A stretch of DNA of 19,114 nt from positions 1 to 19,114 of the forward strand of contig JAKEHX010000568.1 of assembly GCA_022614795.1 (NCBI GenBank), given 5' to 3'. Under the pieces are notes generated by a model. That model saw only the letters and a program-made list of their open reading frames with translations, was not told the DNA's origin and made no database searches. This DNA comes from Planctomycetaceae bacterium (GTDB lineage: Bacteria; Planctomycetota; Planctomycetia; Pirellulales; Pirellulaceae). Both the position numbers and the translations under genes were made by a program. This document shows, piece by piece, positions 7,401 through 14,062 of the stretch (position 1 is the stretch's first letter; each line of letters opens with the position of its first letter).

Positions 7401-9381
7401 AATCGGCGACCATGCCCCCTTCGAGCGGGCCGGGGCGATAGAGGGCGTTGGTCGCGATGATGTCCCGGAAGTGGTCGGGCTTCATCTTGGTGAGCAGATC
7501 GCGAATGCCGCCGCTTTCGAGCTGAAAGATGCCCTTGGTCTCGCCGCGCGCCAGGAGGGCGAACGTCTTCTTGTCGTCGAGCGGGAATTTGTAGGGATCG
7601 ATCCTTTGGCCGGTCGTCTCTGCGATCAGCTCGACGGCCCGGCTGAGGATGGTCAGGTTCCGCAGTCCGAGAAAGTCCATCTTCAGAAGGCCGGCCGCTT
7701 CGACGTCGCCCATCGACCACTGCGTGATGATGTCGGTCTTGCCGGTGACGCGGCAGAGCGGGACGTACTCGGTCAGGGGCTTGTCGGCGATCACGACGGC
7801 GGCGGCGTGGGTGCCGACGTTGCGGGCCAGCCCTTCGATCTTGCGGGCCAGGTCGAGCACCTGCCGCACGTCGGGATCGGCGCTATACGCGTGCTTCAGG
7901 TCGTCGCTCACCTTGAGGGCCTGGTCGAGCGAAATGCCCAGCGTTTCGGGGACCATGGCCGTGAGCTTGTTCACGCGATCGAGCGGCACGCCAAGCACGC
8001 GGCCGACGTCCTTGATCGCCGCGCGGGCGGCGAGCGTGCCAAACGTGCCGATCTGGGCGACGTTGTCCTCGCCGTACTTCTCCTTGACGTAGCGGATGAT
8101 CTCGCCGCGGCGGTCCTTGCAGAAGTCGATATCGATGTCGGGCGCTTCTATGCGGTTGAGATCGAGGAACCGCTCGAAGAGCAGGTCGTACTTGACGGGG
8201 CAGACGTGGCTGAGGTACAGCGCGTAACAGACAAGCGCCCCGACGCCGCTGCCGCGGGCGGTCGCGGGCACGCCATGCTCGCGGGCGTGGCGGACGAAAT
8301 CCCAGCAGATCAAAAAGTAATTCGGAAAGCCGAGCTTGTTGATCACGTCCAGCTCGCGGTCGAGCCGCTCGAGGACCAGCGGCGCGAGCTGCCCGCCGGG
8401 GCACATTTCGTCGTCGCCGGCGTAGCGCTCGGCCAGGCCGGCCAGGCACAGCTCGCGGAGATAGTCCTCGGCTGTTTTTTCGGGGGGCAACCGGAAGACG
8501 GGAAAGTGCCGTTTCCCCAGGTCCAGGTCGATGCTGACCGAATCGGCGATTTCCTGGCTGCGGGCGACGGCGTCTTCCAGGCCGGGAAAATGGGAGTACA
8601 TCTCCTCGGGCGAGCGGAGATAGAACGAGTCATTCTCCATCTTCATCCGGTTGGTGTCGGTGCGGAATTTGCCTGTGTTGATGCAAAGCATCACGTCCTG
8701 GGCTTCGGCGTCGCTTTGATCGATGTAGTGGGCGTCGCTCGTGGCCACCAGCGGAATGCCCAGATCGCGGGCCAGATCGACGGCTGCTTCGAGCGCCAGC
8801 CGCTGGATTTCGACCCCGTTGTTCATGATCTCCAGGAAATATCGCTCGCCGAACAGGTCGCGGAACCAGCGGGCGATTTCGGCCGCTTCATGCAGGTCCT
8901 TGCGGTCGGCCCCGTGGCCGCGCAACAGGGCTAGGCTCAACTCGCTCGATACGCAGCCGGAAAGGCAGATGAGCCCCTCGCTATGTACCGCGAGCAATTC
9001 CTTGTCGATCCGCGGCTTGTAGTAGAAGCCTTCGAGCGATGCAGCCGAGGCGAGTTTGACGAGGTTCCGAAAGCCCGTGCGGTTCTGGGCCAGGAGCGTC
9101 AGGTGATAGCTCGCTTCCTTGCTGTTGGCTGCGTCTTTCCTTTCGAACCGGCTGCCGGGGGCGATGTAGGCCTCGTAGCCGATGATCGGGTTGAGGCCTT
9201 CGTCCCTGGCTTTTTTGTAGAACTCCAAGGCCCCGTGCAGATTGCCGTGGTCGGTGATGGCCAGGGCGTTCATGCCGTGGTCCTTGGCCCGTTTGACCAG
9301 GGCGCCGATTTCGCTGGCGCCGTCGAGCAGGCTGTAGTGCGAGTGGCAGTGGAGGTGGACGAAGGGGCGGGGAGCGGGCAT
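4432..9381 (-). CDS. dnaE: DNA polymerase III alpha subunit with embedded intein
   Basis: Replicative polymerase precursor of 1649 residues; removing the 455-residue intein leaves 1194, normal for DnaE1. The start at 9381 ('MPAPRPFVHLHCHSHYSLLD') has AAGGA 7 nt upstream; an in-frame extension to 9522 would only translate an intergenic repeat. The N-terminal PHP domain (~1-270) keeps all nine metal-ligand positions: His9, His11, Asp20, His45, Glu70, His93, Cys143, Asp216, His218. The polymerase core has the catalytic aspartates in 'PDIDIDF' (Asp415, Asp417) and 'MDFLGLR' (Asp569), with the same 154-residue separation as Asp401/Asp555 of E. coli. A C-terminal OB-type region ('RYAMFDLEDVEGTIRCILWP') follows. 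The intein interrupts the conserved 'GYGFNK|SHSTAYA' segment. An antisense frame of 1361 codons over this gene is a GC artefact. Confidence 0.97.
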   Translation of the reverse strand: MPAPRPFVHLHCHSHYSLLDGASEIGALVKRAKDHGMNALAITDHGNLHGALEFYKKARDEGLNPIIGYEAYIAPGSRFERKDAANSKEASYHLTLLAQNRTGFRNLVKLASAASLEGFYYKPRIDKELLAVHSEGLICLSGCVSSELSLALLRGHGADRKDLHEAAEIARWFRDLFGERYFLEIMNNGVEIQRLALEAAVDLARDLGIPLVATSDAHYIDQSDAEAQDVMLCINTGKFRTDTNRMKMENDSFYLRSPEEMYSHFPGLEDAVARSQEIADSVSIDLDLGKRHFPVFRLPPEKTAEDYLRELCLAGLAERYAGDDEMCPGGQLAPLVLERLDRELDVINKLGFPNYFLICWDFVRHAREHGVPATARGSGVGALVCYALYLSHVCPVKYDLLFERFLDLNRIEAPDIDIDFCKDRRGEIIRYVKEKYGEDNVAQIGTFGTLAARAAIKDVGRVLGVPLDRVNKLTAMVPETLGISLDQALKVSDDLKHAYSADPDVRQVLDLARKIEGLARNVGTHAAAVVIADKPLTEYVPLCRVTGKTDIITQWSMGDVEAAGLLKMDFLGLRNLTILSRAVELIAETTGQRIDPYKFPLDDKKTFALLARGETKGIFQLESGGIRDLLTKMKPDHFRDIIATNALYRPGPLEGGMVADYVAVKHGRQQAEYIHPICEKILAETNGVMVYQEQVMRILNELGGIDLASAYTCIKAISKKKEDIIAKSREQFVAGSVAKGLRASQAEDFWNLIIKFAGYGFNKCIVGETMIVHAETGERTTVEGLFHNRRPWMIHALADDGKLHPRRVTDVLWNGRKRVYRLTTKRGTTITATGNHPLRTLDGWTILEDLAPGDRIAAPRKLTVSNGEHWPAHKLIALAGLLSEGNTCHPTCLYFYNNCRELVDDFVEAVEQFPASSARVSERGPRFEVCVSTGRDARFRPGQTPWNARLSSTDTAVAEPRPATRSGAFAWAKSMGILGLKAAAKRLPGECFALCDQDLELLLGRLWSGDGFVGASGQMPYYATSSAQLARDVQLLLLRLGIVSRVHAKLFRYRYRGERRERPGYTVHVIGSESVANFLRRVTPHALGREPQVTRFREYLNALRPDLTSKDTVPGEVRRWIDEERRAAGLTWDELEVRAGVSMKEFVGRGSKLKRGFRRSTMAKLAKYFSSPRLLRLAESDLYWDTVCSIEPAGIQDTYDLTVDRDHNFVADGFVVHNSHSTAYALIAYMTAYLKAHWPVEFMAALLSGDIQGRNFKTKDSLVEHLEDCERMGIEVLPPDVNRSQVDFAVVGGKIQFALSAIKGCGGSAGEAIATARKAGGPFQDLYDFCERVDSSGASKATIETLIKAGAFDSFGARRAQLAAIVDRAVQAGQSLAADKRSGQKSLFGGFGGDDEPAAKSSAALPDVPEWPDRERAQKEKEVLGFYLTSHPLDEHKRTLATYCSHTTADIPAVKERDEVILGGMLSAIKFSNTKNPQPGKPSRYAMFDLEDVEGTIRCILWPEQFADMGHLVTPDRILVVRGVIDRRGGDEANLIVNELIELDQLDSRYTTGIVVRVREDQHGPDALERLREVVRTYPGNSELQLLLMLDSGSRVYLKSHRTRLSVTRELRDRLDDLLGPGNLQLITSPPKPAANQGNGRRQFQRAGR
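5728..7092 (-). mobile_element. intein with LAGLIDADG-type homing endonuclease inside DnaE
   Basis: 455 residues, from Cys1 (codon 7092-7090) after Lys763 of DnaE to Asn455 (codon 5730-5728) before Ser+1. Splicing block A is 'CIVGETMI'. Block B is 'TATGNHPL', with the TxxH motif at 70-73. The C-terminal block is 'DRDHNFVADGFVVHN' (441-455), with penultimate His454 and terminal Asn455. Endonuclease motifs are 'LAGLLSEGN' (115-123, Glu in the catalytic Asp position) and 'LLGRLWSGDG' (239-248, Asp247); 'TSSAQLARDVQLLLLRLGI' follows as in DOD inteins. Residues ~360-423 look like an extra DNA-binding helical module ('AAGLTWDELEVRAGVSMKEF'). All residues needed for protein splicing are present and the frame is intact, so it is predicted to be active. 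Base composition looks more AT-rich than the flanking dnaE. Confidence 0.95.
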
Positions 9382-9420
9382 CGAGCAATCCTTGCTGTGA
9401 GTGGGGCGAGTGAAGAGGCG

Positions 9421-9426
9421 ATTATA
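9421..9426 (-). promoter_or_regulatory. candidate -10 box for dnaE
   Basis: On the minus strand this reads TATAAT, a perfect -10 hexamer, 39 nt upstream of the dnaE ATG at 9381 with AAGGA (9389-9393) between them. No TTGACA-like -35 is visible 16-18 nt further upstream. Confidence 0.45.
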
Positions 9427-9458
9427 GCCGCGGAGCCAACTGGCTGGGCGGGGCGAAG

Positions 9459-9496
9459 CACTCAGTACCGAGTACTCCGTACTGAGTACTGGGCAC
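9459..9496. repeat. 'gtactgagtact' intergenic repeat cluster
   Basis: A short cluster of alternating, partly palindromic AGTACT/GAGTAC/CCGTAC units lies between dnaE and the SDR gene. On the minus strand it translates as 'VLSTEYSVLS' and creates a false upstream extension of dnaE. I take it as a non-coding intergenic repeat, perhaps amplified by slippage. Confidence 0.55.
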
Positions 9497-9532
9497 TCGG
9501 AATCTGGCTGCCGTGCCGCCAAGTCCGACTCG

Positions 9533-9553
9533 GGACAAGCGAGACGCTTGTCC
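9533..9553. repeat. dispersed palindrome, copy 2 (possible SDR terminator)
   Basis: GGACAAGCG-AGA-CGCTTGTCC is a perfect 9-bp stem with a 3-nt loop, six bases beyond the SDR stop codon. Its reverse complement differs from 2699-2719 at two positions only. It may work as a 3'-end hairpin for the SDR transcript, although there is no U-run. Confidence 0.65.
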
Positions 9554-9558
9554 TACGG

Positions 9559-10308
9559 TTACGCAATCCGGCTGGTCAAGCCACCGTCGATGACGATCGT
9601 TTCGCCCGTGATGTAGTCGCTGGTGACGAGCAGGGCGACGACCTCGGCCACTTGCTCGGGCGTCCCTTCACGGTGCAGGGGAATGCGATGCTTCAGGTTC
9701 AGCTCCTTGCGTTCGGGGGTCATGTCGGCGTGGAACCGCGTGCGAATGACGCCCGGTGCGACGCAGTTGACACGGATGTTGTCGTCGGCCAGGTCGCGGG
9801 CCAGGCTGCGGGTGAATTGCGGCAGGGCGCCTTTGGCCGTGGCGTAGGCAATTGCGCCCGGTACGCCACGAATGCCCGCCGTGGAAGAGACCGTGATGAT
9901 GCAGCCCTCGCCGTGCTTCTTCAGGTGCGGCAGGGCGGCACGGGCCAGGTAGTAATTGGCGTTCACGTGCAGGTCCATCGTGTACCGCCACTGCTCGGGC
10001 GTGACCTCCTCGATTTTTCCGGGCGACGGGCCGCCGGCGTTGTGCACCAGCACGTCGAGCCGGCCGAAGTGGGCGGCGGTCTTGGCGACAACATTGGCGC
10101 AGTCGTCGGGCCTGGACATATCGCCGGCCAGGAGCAGGATGCCGCGACCCAGCGCCTGGACCTGTTTCGCCAGGGCGTCGGCCGGCTGGTCCAGATGGCG
10201 CGCGACGACCGAAACGTCGGCGCCGCGGCGGGCGAGGTCCAGGACGATCGCGGCGCCGATGCCGAGCGTGCCGCCGGTAATGAGGGCTGTCTTGCCAGTG
10301 AGGTGCAT
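9559..10308 (-). CDS. SDR-family NAD(P)-dependent oxidoreductase
   Basis: A 249-residue classical short-chain dehydrogenase. The Rossmann cofactor loop TGGTLGIG is at 11-18, NAG at 90-92, and the catalytic set is Ser141/142, Tyr155 and Lys159 ('VSSTAG', 'AYATAKGA'). The C-terminus 'ITGETIVIDGGL' is typical of FabG-like members. It would oxidise or reduce a hydroxyl/keto group using NAD(P)(H); the substrate cannot be told from sequence. The Arg after the second beta strand ('VVARHLD') is compatible with NADP preference, an inference only. AAGG lies 8 nt before the ATG. The upstream HTH gene ends 53 nt away, with a hairpin between, so co-transcription is possible but not assured. Confidence 0.92.
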   Translation of the reverse strand: MHLTGKTALITGGTLGIGAAIVLDLARRGADVSVVARHLDQPADALAKQVQALGRGILLLAGDMSRPDDCANVVAKTAAHFGRLDVLVHNAGGPSPGKIEEVTPEQWRYTMDLHVNANYYLARAALPHLKKHGEGCIITVSSTAGIRGVPGAIAYATAKGALPQFTRSLARDLADDNIRVNCVAPGVIRTRFHADMTPERKELNLKHRIPLHREGTPEQVAEVVALLVTSDYITGETIVIDGGLTSRIA

Positions 10309-10336
10309 GACTGGACCTTCTAAAATGCGACCCTAT

Positions 10337-10356
10337 CGGGAGGCTTACGCCTCCCG
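10337..10356. repeat. 8-bp stem hairpin between HTH and SDR genes
   Basis: CGGGAGGC-TTAC-GCCTCCCG is a perfect stem-loop five bases after the HTH stop codon and 28 bases before the SDR start. No U-run follows on either strand, so it may be a REP-like element or an RNA-processing hairpin rather than a classic terminator. Confidence 0.6.
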
Positions 10357-10361
10357 CTCGC

Positions 10362-11552
10362 CTAGTCGACTTCGGCCGCCTGCTGCATGCGGCGGGCGAT
10401 CACGTCGGCGCTCAACCGGATGATCTCGCCTTCGACGTTGCTCTCAGCCGGCAGCAGCTCGTCGCCGGACGAGTGCCCGGGAAGCGTCCATTTCACCACG
10501 AACGCGCCGATCTGGATCCCCTGGCCTTCATAAACCGGCGGCCAGAATTCCTCGCCGCGGCGGGCCAGAAGCCGGGCCAGCATCCGCGTCGCCCGGCCCG
10601 AGAAGCCGCCCAGCGCCATTTCCATGTGCCCCTGCGACTCGCGGTGAATGTAGAACACAAACGCCGCGTCGCTTTTGGCCGCGTCCCACGGAGCACAGCC
10701 CCAATCGCCGTTGGCCTTTTCGTACCAGATGCCGGCTTCTTTCGTTGCCTGGCCGCGGGCCGCCAGCCGCAATCCGCCGCAGCACGACGGCGGCTGCGGG
10801 TCGGTTTCGCGGTATCGCAGGAAGACCGGGCAGCTGCGCTTGCTCGCCGCGGGCAAGCCGTCTTGCGACTCGAACGGCGCGCAGCCGAAGGCATTGGCCA
10901 GCAGCAATTCGACCATCGGGTTGCTCTTGATGCTGCCCAAGCAGACGAGGGCCTTGTCGCCGGCGGTGCCCGTGAACGACTCATAGCGCGTGCGGGCCAT
11001 GGCCCAGCATTCGTCGGGATTGGCCTGGCCGGGAGACCAGACGAGCGTCTGGTGCAAGTGCTCGGGATGCGGGTCGGCAGGGGGAGCGAGCGGCCGGCCG
11101 TTCCCTTCGGCACTTTCCTCGGCGGGTGCGGCGACGCGGCGGTGCTGGGCCGTGCCTCCGAGCGTGGTCACTCCCGAAAGCAATTCGCCGAGCAGCACCG
11201 AGTCGGAGGCGACCACCCACGCGTCGTCGAGCGATTCCTCATCGCCGCGCCGCACTCCCAAACACAGCACCAGCCGCTTGCGCCGGGCGAGCAGCTCCCA
11301 AAAGTGCTCCGGCTCGACGCCGAACAACCGGCCGGGCAGTTCCTCGGCGGCGGCGTAGCCGCGGTCGATCAGGAATTCGCAGAGCTTCGAGAGGGCGTCG
11401 AGCGGAACGTACTTGATCTCGTTCTTCAGAAGCGAAGCGACTTGATGCCGGTCGAGGCCTGTGAACTCGCAGATGTTCTTGATCGTGCCGGGGCGTTTCC
11501 GCGGATCGGGCATGTGCCCCACCACCTCGGCCAGCCGAAACGAGTAACGCAT
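10362..11552 (-). CDS. HTH-domain protein with uncharacterised C-terminal domain
   Basis: 396 residues. Start chosen at 11552, where GGGAGG (11558-11563) gives a strong ribosome site; the longer frame to 11798 only translates an intergenic repeat. Residues ~23-63 ('IKNICEFTGLDRHQVASLL', then 'YVPLDALSKLCEFLI') look like a Cro/XRE-type helix-turn-helix. The rest I do not recognise. It has an alternating strand pattern with 'RLVLCLGV' (93-100), 'AWVVASDSVLLGELL' (111-125), a glycine-Ser loop 'LVCLGSIKSNPMVE' (202-215) that could hold a phosphate or nucleotide, several Cys (241, 257, 258, 286), and 'AAFVFYIHRESQGHMEMALG' (296-315). No membrane segment. Likely a DNA-binding regulator whose C-terminus senses a ligand, but that role is inference. 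Confidence 0.75.
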   Translation of the reverse strand: MRYSFRLAEVVGHMPDPRKRPGTIKNICEFTGLDRHQVASLLKNEIKYVPLDALSKLCEFLIDRGYAAAEELPGRLFGVEPEHFWELLARRKRLVLCLGVRRGDEESLDDAWVVASDSVLLGELLSGVTTLGGTAQHRRVAAPAEESAEGNGRPLAPPADPHPEHLHQTLVWSPGQANPDECWAMARTRYESFTGTAGDKALVCLGSIKSNPMVELLLANAFGCAPFESQDGLPAASKRSCPVFLRYRETDPQPPSCCGGLRLAARGQATKEAGIWYEKANGDWGCAPWDAAKSDAAFVFYIHRESQGHMEMALGGFSGRATRMLARLLARRGEEFWPPVYEGQGIQIGAFVVKWTLPGHSSGDELLPAESNVEGEIIRLSADVIARRMQQAAEVD

Positions 11553-11581
11553 ATCCGCCTCCCTGGCGATTACCGACCCCG

Positions 11582-11614
<33 letters not shown>

Positions 11615-11807
11615 TCTCCCCCAAGTGCCCCCGTGTGGCGACAGCATGATTCAAGCACTGTGGGCAAGAAGTCCACGTTAGACGGCCATCCTTGACGCAT
11701 GCTGCCGCAGGATCAAAGGCCGCTATTGCCCACAATTCGGCGAATAGCGGCGTCTCATCCGCTGTAGCGGTTATAGTCGCTAAGGTAAGAACAAGCAACC
11801 ATAGCGG

Positions 11808-12248
11808 TTATCGAGAACCCTTGATGTCGTCGGGCGAGGGTGTGATGCCGTCGGGGCCGGCTGACCAAATGCGGAAGTCTTCTTGGCCCAGGATTTCGTA
11901 CTGATAAGGCTTGCCCCAGGGGTCGGCGGGAACTGGCATGTGGAGATACGGGCCCTTCCACTTTTCGGCGGCGGCGGCGTCGGCAGGGGCCGTCAGCAGG
12001 GCATCCAGGTTGGGTGGGAGCGAGCCCAAATTGAGCTGATAAAGCTCGACCGCATTTTCGAGCATGTCGATTTGCGAGCGGGTAGCTTCGCTGAGCGCGC
12101 TGGACTGAACTCCGCGAAAACCAATCCACGCGACGAAGGCCGCGCTCAAGACGACCACAAGGCCCACAGCGAGCAGGGCGACGATCAGCCCCACAATACA
12201 TCCCCACGGGCCGCGATTGGGCGATTGGCCGCCTGGCGACTGGTTCAT
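11808..12248 (-). CDS. GspG-like pseudopilin domain protein without prepilin cleavage motif
   Basis: 146 residues: a short Pro/Gly-rich cytoplasmic start, one hydrophobic helix (~16-43), then a type II secretion major-pseudopilin-like domain ('LENAVELYQLNLGSLPPNLD', 'KGPYLHMPVPADPWGKPYQY', 'FRIWSAGPDGITPSPDDI'). 'DPWGKPY' and 'SAGPDG' are the signature of GspG proteins and include the usual Ca2+-loop region. Unlike true pseudopilins, the helix is not preceded by Gly-Phe and lacks the Glu at position +5, so prepilin peptidase processing looks unlikely and the protein probably stays membrane-anchored. No other secretion gene is nearby, so a stand-alone role is more likely than a T2SS subunit. 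The ribosome site is weak. Confidence 0.82.
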   Translation of the reverse strand: MNQSPGGQSPNRGPWGCIVGLIVALLAVGLVVVLSAAFVAWIGFRGVQSSALSEATRSQIDMLENAVELYQLNLGSLPPNLDALLTAPADAAAAEKWKGPYLHMPVPADPWGKPYQYEILGQEDFRIWSAGPDGITPSPDDIKGSR

Positions 12249-12265
12249 GCCCGTGATTCTAGCGG

Positions 12266-12281
12266 AAAACGCGCTTGCGCG
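12266..12281 (-). terminator. weak hairpin with U-run after DUF58
   Basis: On the minus strand CGCG-CAAG-CGCG is followed by TTTT, between the DUF58 stop and the pseudopilin start. A second small hairpin, CTGACC-ATT-GGTCAG, lies at 12317-12331. Together they could end the DUF58 transcript, but both stems are short. Confidence 0.3.
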
Positions 12282-12339
12282 GCCATCAAAACAATTGACT
12301 GGGGCTGCCGAACACCCTGACCAATGGTCAGAGCTTTAA

Positions 12340-13248
12340 TTAGCGCCCTCGCACCAGCACGTTCCGCTTGTTGAGATAGTCGATCAGCACTTCACTCATC
12401 GAGCGGCCCGTATCGACGATCACCCGTTCGCAGCCGTTGCGCTGGGCGATCTCGCCTAGTGCATCGTTGTGGCGCTTGACGGCAGCCAGATAGCCGCGGC
12501 GCAGGTCGTCCGTCTGGGCCAACAGCTCGTCGGGCTCTTCGAGGCCGATGAACTTGACCATGCCGTCCAGCTCGAACGCCAGCTCGTCGTGGTGCATGAC
12601 CTGAAACAACACCACTTCGTGCTTGCTGTACCGCAGCCGCTGAAGCACGGGCTCCAGCTCATCGAGGTCCGTGAAGAAGTCGGAGAAGAGCATCACGATT
12701 TCGCGGCGGCCCAGGCGCGCGGCGATGTCGTTGAGGCAAGCCGCCATCGCCGTTTTCTCGACCGGCTGGAGCTGGTCGAGGTGCTCGGTCATCCGCACGA
12801 TCTGGCTCATCGAGTTGCTGGGAAGGACGAATCCGCGGACGTGATCGTCGAATGTGAGCAGCGAGACCTTGTCGCTCTGGCGAATGACCGAATAGCCGAG
12901 CATGGTCGCCATCTGGGCCGCGTAAAGCAGCTTTTGCTCGCGGTCTTCGCCGTAGCGCATCGACGCGCTCACGTCGAGGAGCAAGTGGCAAACAAAGTTC
13001 GTCTCCAGCTCGTATTGCTTGACGAAATACTTCTCGCGCGTGAAATAGACGCGCCAATCGACGTGCTTGGGATCGTCGCCCGGCACATACTCGCGGTGGC
13101 CGGCGAACTCGACCGCAAAGCCCGACAGCGGCGATTTATGCGCCCCGGCCAGGTTGCCGATCACCAGGCCCGCCGGCTCCAAATGACGATCGGCGACGTG
13201 GCCGAGCACGTCGGGGTCGAGGTAGCGGGAGAGGATGGAGTGGGGCAT
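12340..13248 (-). CDS. DUF58 domain protein (vWA-like partner of MoxR)
   Basis: 302 residues. The DUF58 signature 'FAGHREYVPGDDPKHVDWRV' (48-67) is complete. It is followed by a von Willebrand-A-like fold with the MIDAS loop 'DVSAS' (92-96) and a later acidic loop 'LFSDFFTD'. DUF58 proteins are routinely encoded next to MoxR AAA+ ATPases and are thought to act with them in envelope stress resistance or assembly of metal-dependent complexes. No membrane helix is evident, so it should be cytosolic or peripheral. The MoxR gene lies upstream on the same strand, but a toxin-antitoxin pair, a small membrane protein gene and a decayed copy of this gene's own 5' end come between. I see no Shine-Dalgarno sequence before the ATG; the PIN toxin stop is 12 nt upstream. 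Confidence 0.92.
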   Translation of the reverse strand: MPHSILSRYLDPDVLGHVADRHLEPAGLVIGNLAGAHKSPLSGFAVEFAGHREYVPGDDPKHVDWRVYFTREKYFVKQYELETNFVCHLLLDVSASMRYGEDREQKLLYAAQMATMLGYSVIRQSDKVSLLTFDDHVRGFVLPSNSMSQIVRMTEHLDQLQPVEKTAMAACLNDIAARLGRREIVMLFSDFFTDLDELEPVLQRLRYSKHEVVLFQVMHHDELAFELDGMVKFIGLEEPDELLAQTDDLRRGYLAAVKRHNDALGEIAQRNGCERVIVDTGRSMSEVLIDYLNKRNVLVRGR

Positions 13249-13260
13249 GGCAATACCAGT

Positions 13261-13761
13261 TCAGGTTGGTGCATAGCGGATGATGCCGGTGACTCGATCA
13301 AAATCACTGTCGTTGCTGGCAAGATTGGTAATACCTGCCGCCTGCATCACGGCGATGGCCATCGCGTCGCTGCTGAGCAGCCCCCATCGCCGACTAACTT
13401 CCGCAGCCGCCAGATTCAACGGAGCAGCAATCGTCAGCACATTCACCTTCGAGTTGAGAATAGTCTCCACGGACGTCTTGAACAAAGCCAGCTTTTGAAT
13501 CTCGCTGGCGTTCTTGCGCAATCGGTACGCGATGCCCGCCAGCGGCCAACCAAACTGAGTAATGGCTTCAATGGCCATCAACCGGTGGGCCACTTCGGTA
13601 ACGATGTGCGTTGACGTAACGCCGCGAACATCCTGCCGCTCTACGCGGTCGAGCAATCCTCTGCACGTCGTTCCGTAACTCGAGTCGGCAGCGAAATGAT
13701 AGACGAACGTGTTCGCATCCAAGAACACGATGGACCCGCTGACAAGGTCGGCGAAGATCAT
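13261..13761 (-). CDS. PIN-domain toxin (VapC-like), second module
   Basis: 166 residues with the PIN acidic set: Asp15 in 'VFLDANTFVYHF', Glu56 in 'THIVTEVAHRL', Asp132 in 'LLSSDAMAIAVM', and Asp151/Asp153 in 'LASNDSDFDRV'. It is longer than the toxin at 2096 and not obviously a close relative of it. Its ATG overlaps the antitoxin stop by one base (TAATG), implying coupled translation. Family knowledge: sequence- or structure-specific RNA cleavage restrained by the antitoxin. The stop codon lies 12 nt before the DUF58 ATG, so the TA operon reads straight into DUF58. Confidence 0.9.
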   Translation of the reverse strand: MIFADLVSGSIVFLDANTFVYHFAADSSYGTTCRGLLDRVERQDVRGVTSTHIVTEVAHRLMAIEAITQFGWPLAGIAYRLRKNASEIQKLALFKTSVETILNSKVNVLTIAAPLNLAAAEVSRRWGLLSSDAMAIAVMQAAGITNLASNDSDFDRVTGIIRYAPT

Positions 13762-13970
13762 TATCGCTCCAGCGGGTCGAATTCAGGGTCTTCGGCAATT
13801 CTGCGCAGAGATTCGTGATCGCCGGTCCAACCCATGATCCCGTAGGCTTCAACGAGAGAGGGCGTCCGTGCCTCAACCGTCACGCGCACCGGTTCATGCG
13901 GCTTAAGCGGCAATGGATGGGCCAGTTTGAGCGTTCCGTTTTCATACGTGGCATCGACAGTGTGCGTCAT
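13761..13970 (-). CDS. DUF104-type antitoxin, second module
   Basis: A small beta-rich protein with the DUF104 pattern 'VDATYENGTLKLAHPLPLKP' followed by 'EPVRVTVEA'; such proteins pair with PIN toxins. I place the start at 13970 (MTHTVDATYENG, 69 aa) because relatives begin just before the 'TVDAxYENG' strand. An ATG at 13988 would add six residues (MRSQHT) and has a GAGG 10 nt upstream, so it is a real alternative. The stop codon overlaps the toxin start by one base. A perfect 12-bp palindrome at 14047-14058 upstream could be its operator. Confidence 0.85.
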   Translation of the reverse strand: MTHTVDATYENGTLKLAHPLPLKPHEPVRVTVEARTPSLVEAYGIMGWTGDHESLRRIAEDPEFDPLER

Positions 13971-14046
13971 TGTGTGTTGGCTCCGCATCTGAATTCTACC
14001 TCGGAGTCACACGCAATGGTGCGCTCCGGAGATAACGCGCCATTGA

Positions 14047-14058
14047 GGTCGTACGACC
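14047..14058. promoter_or_regulatory. palindrome GGTCGTACGACC, possible TA operator
   Basis: A perfect 12-bp inverted repeat lies 58-76 bp upstream of the two possible antitoxin starts. Antitoxins commonly bind palindromes in their own promoter. There is no direct evidence that this one is bound. Confidence 0.35.
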
Positions 14059-14062
14059 GTGA

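Noticed and set aside
4849..8934. 1361-codon open frame on the + strand opposite dnaE
   Set aside because: It is fully antisense to a clear dnaE with intact motifs; its sequence has no domain pattern and is explained by high-GC third-position bias.
9382..9522. 47-residue N-terminal extension of DnaE
   Set aside because: It translates the 'gtactgagtact' repeat and the likely promoter; the PHP domain begins right after the ATG at 9381.
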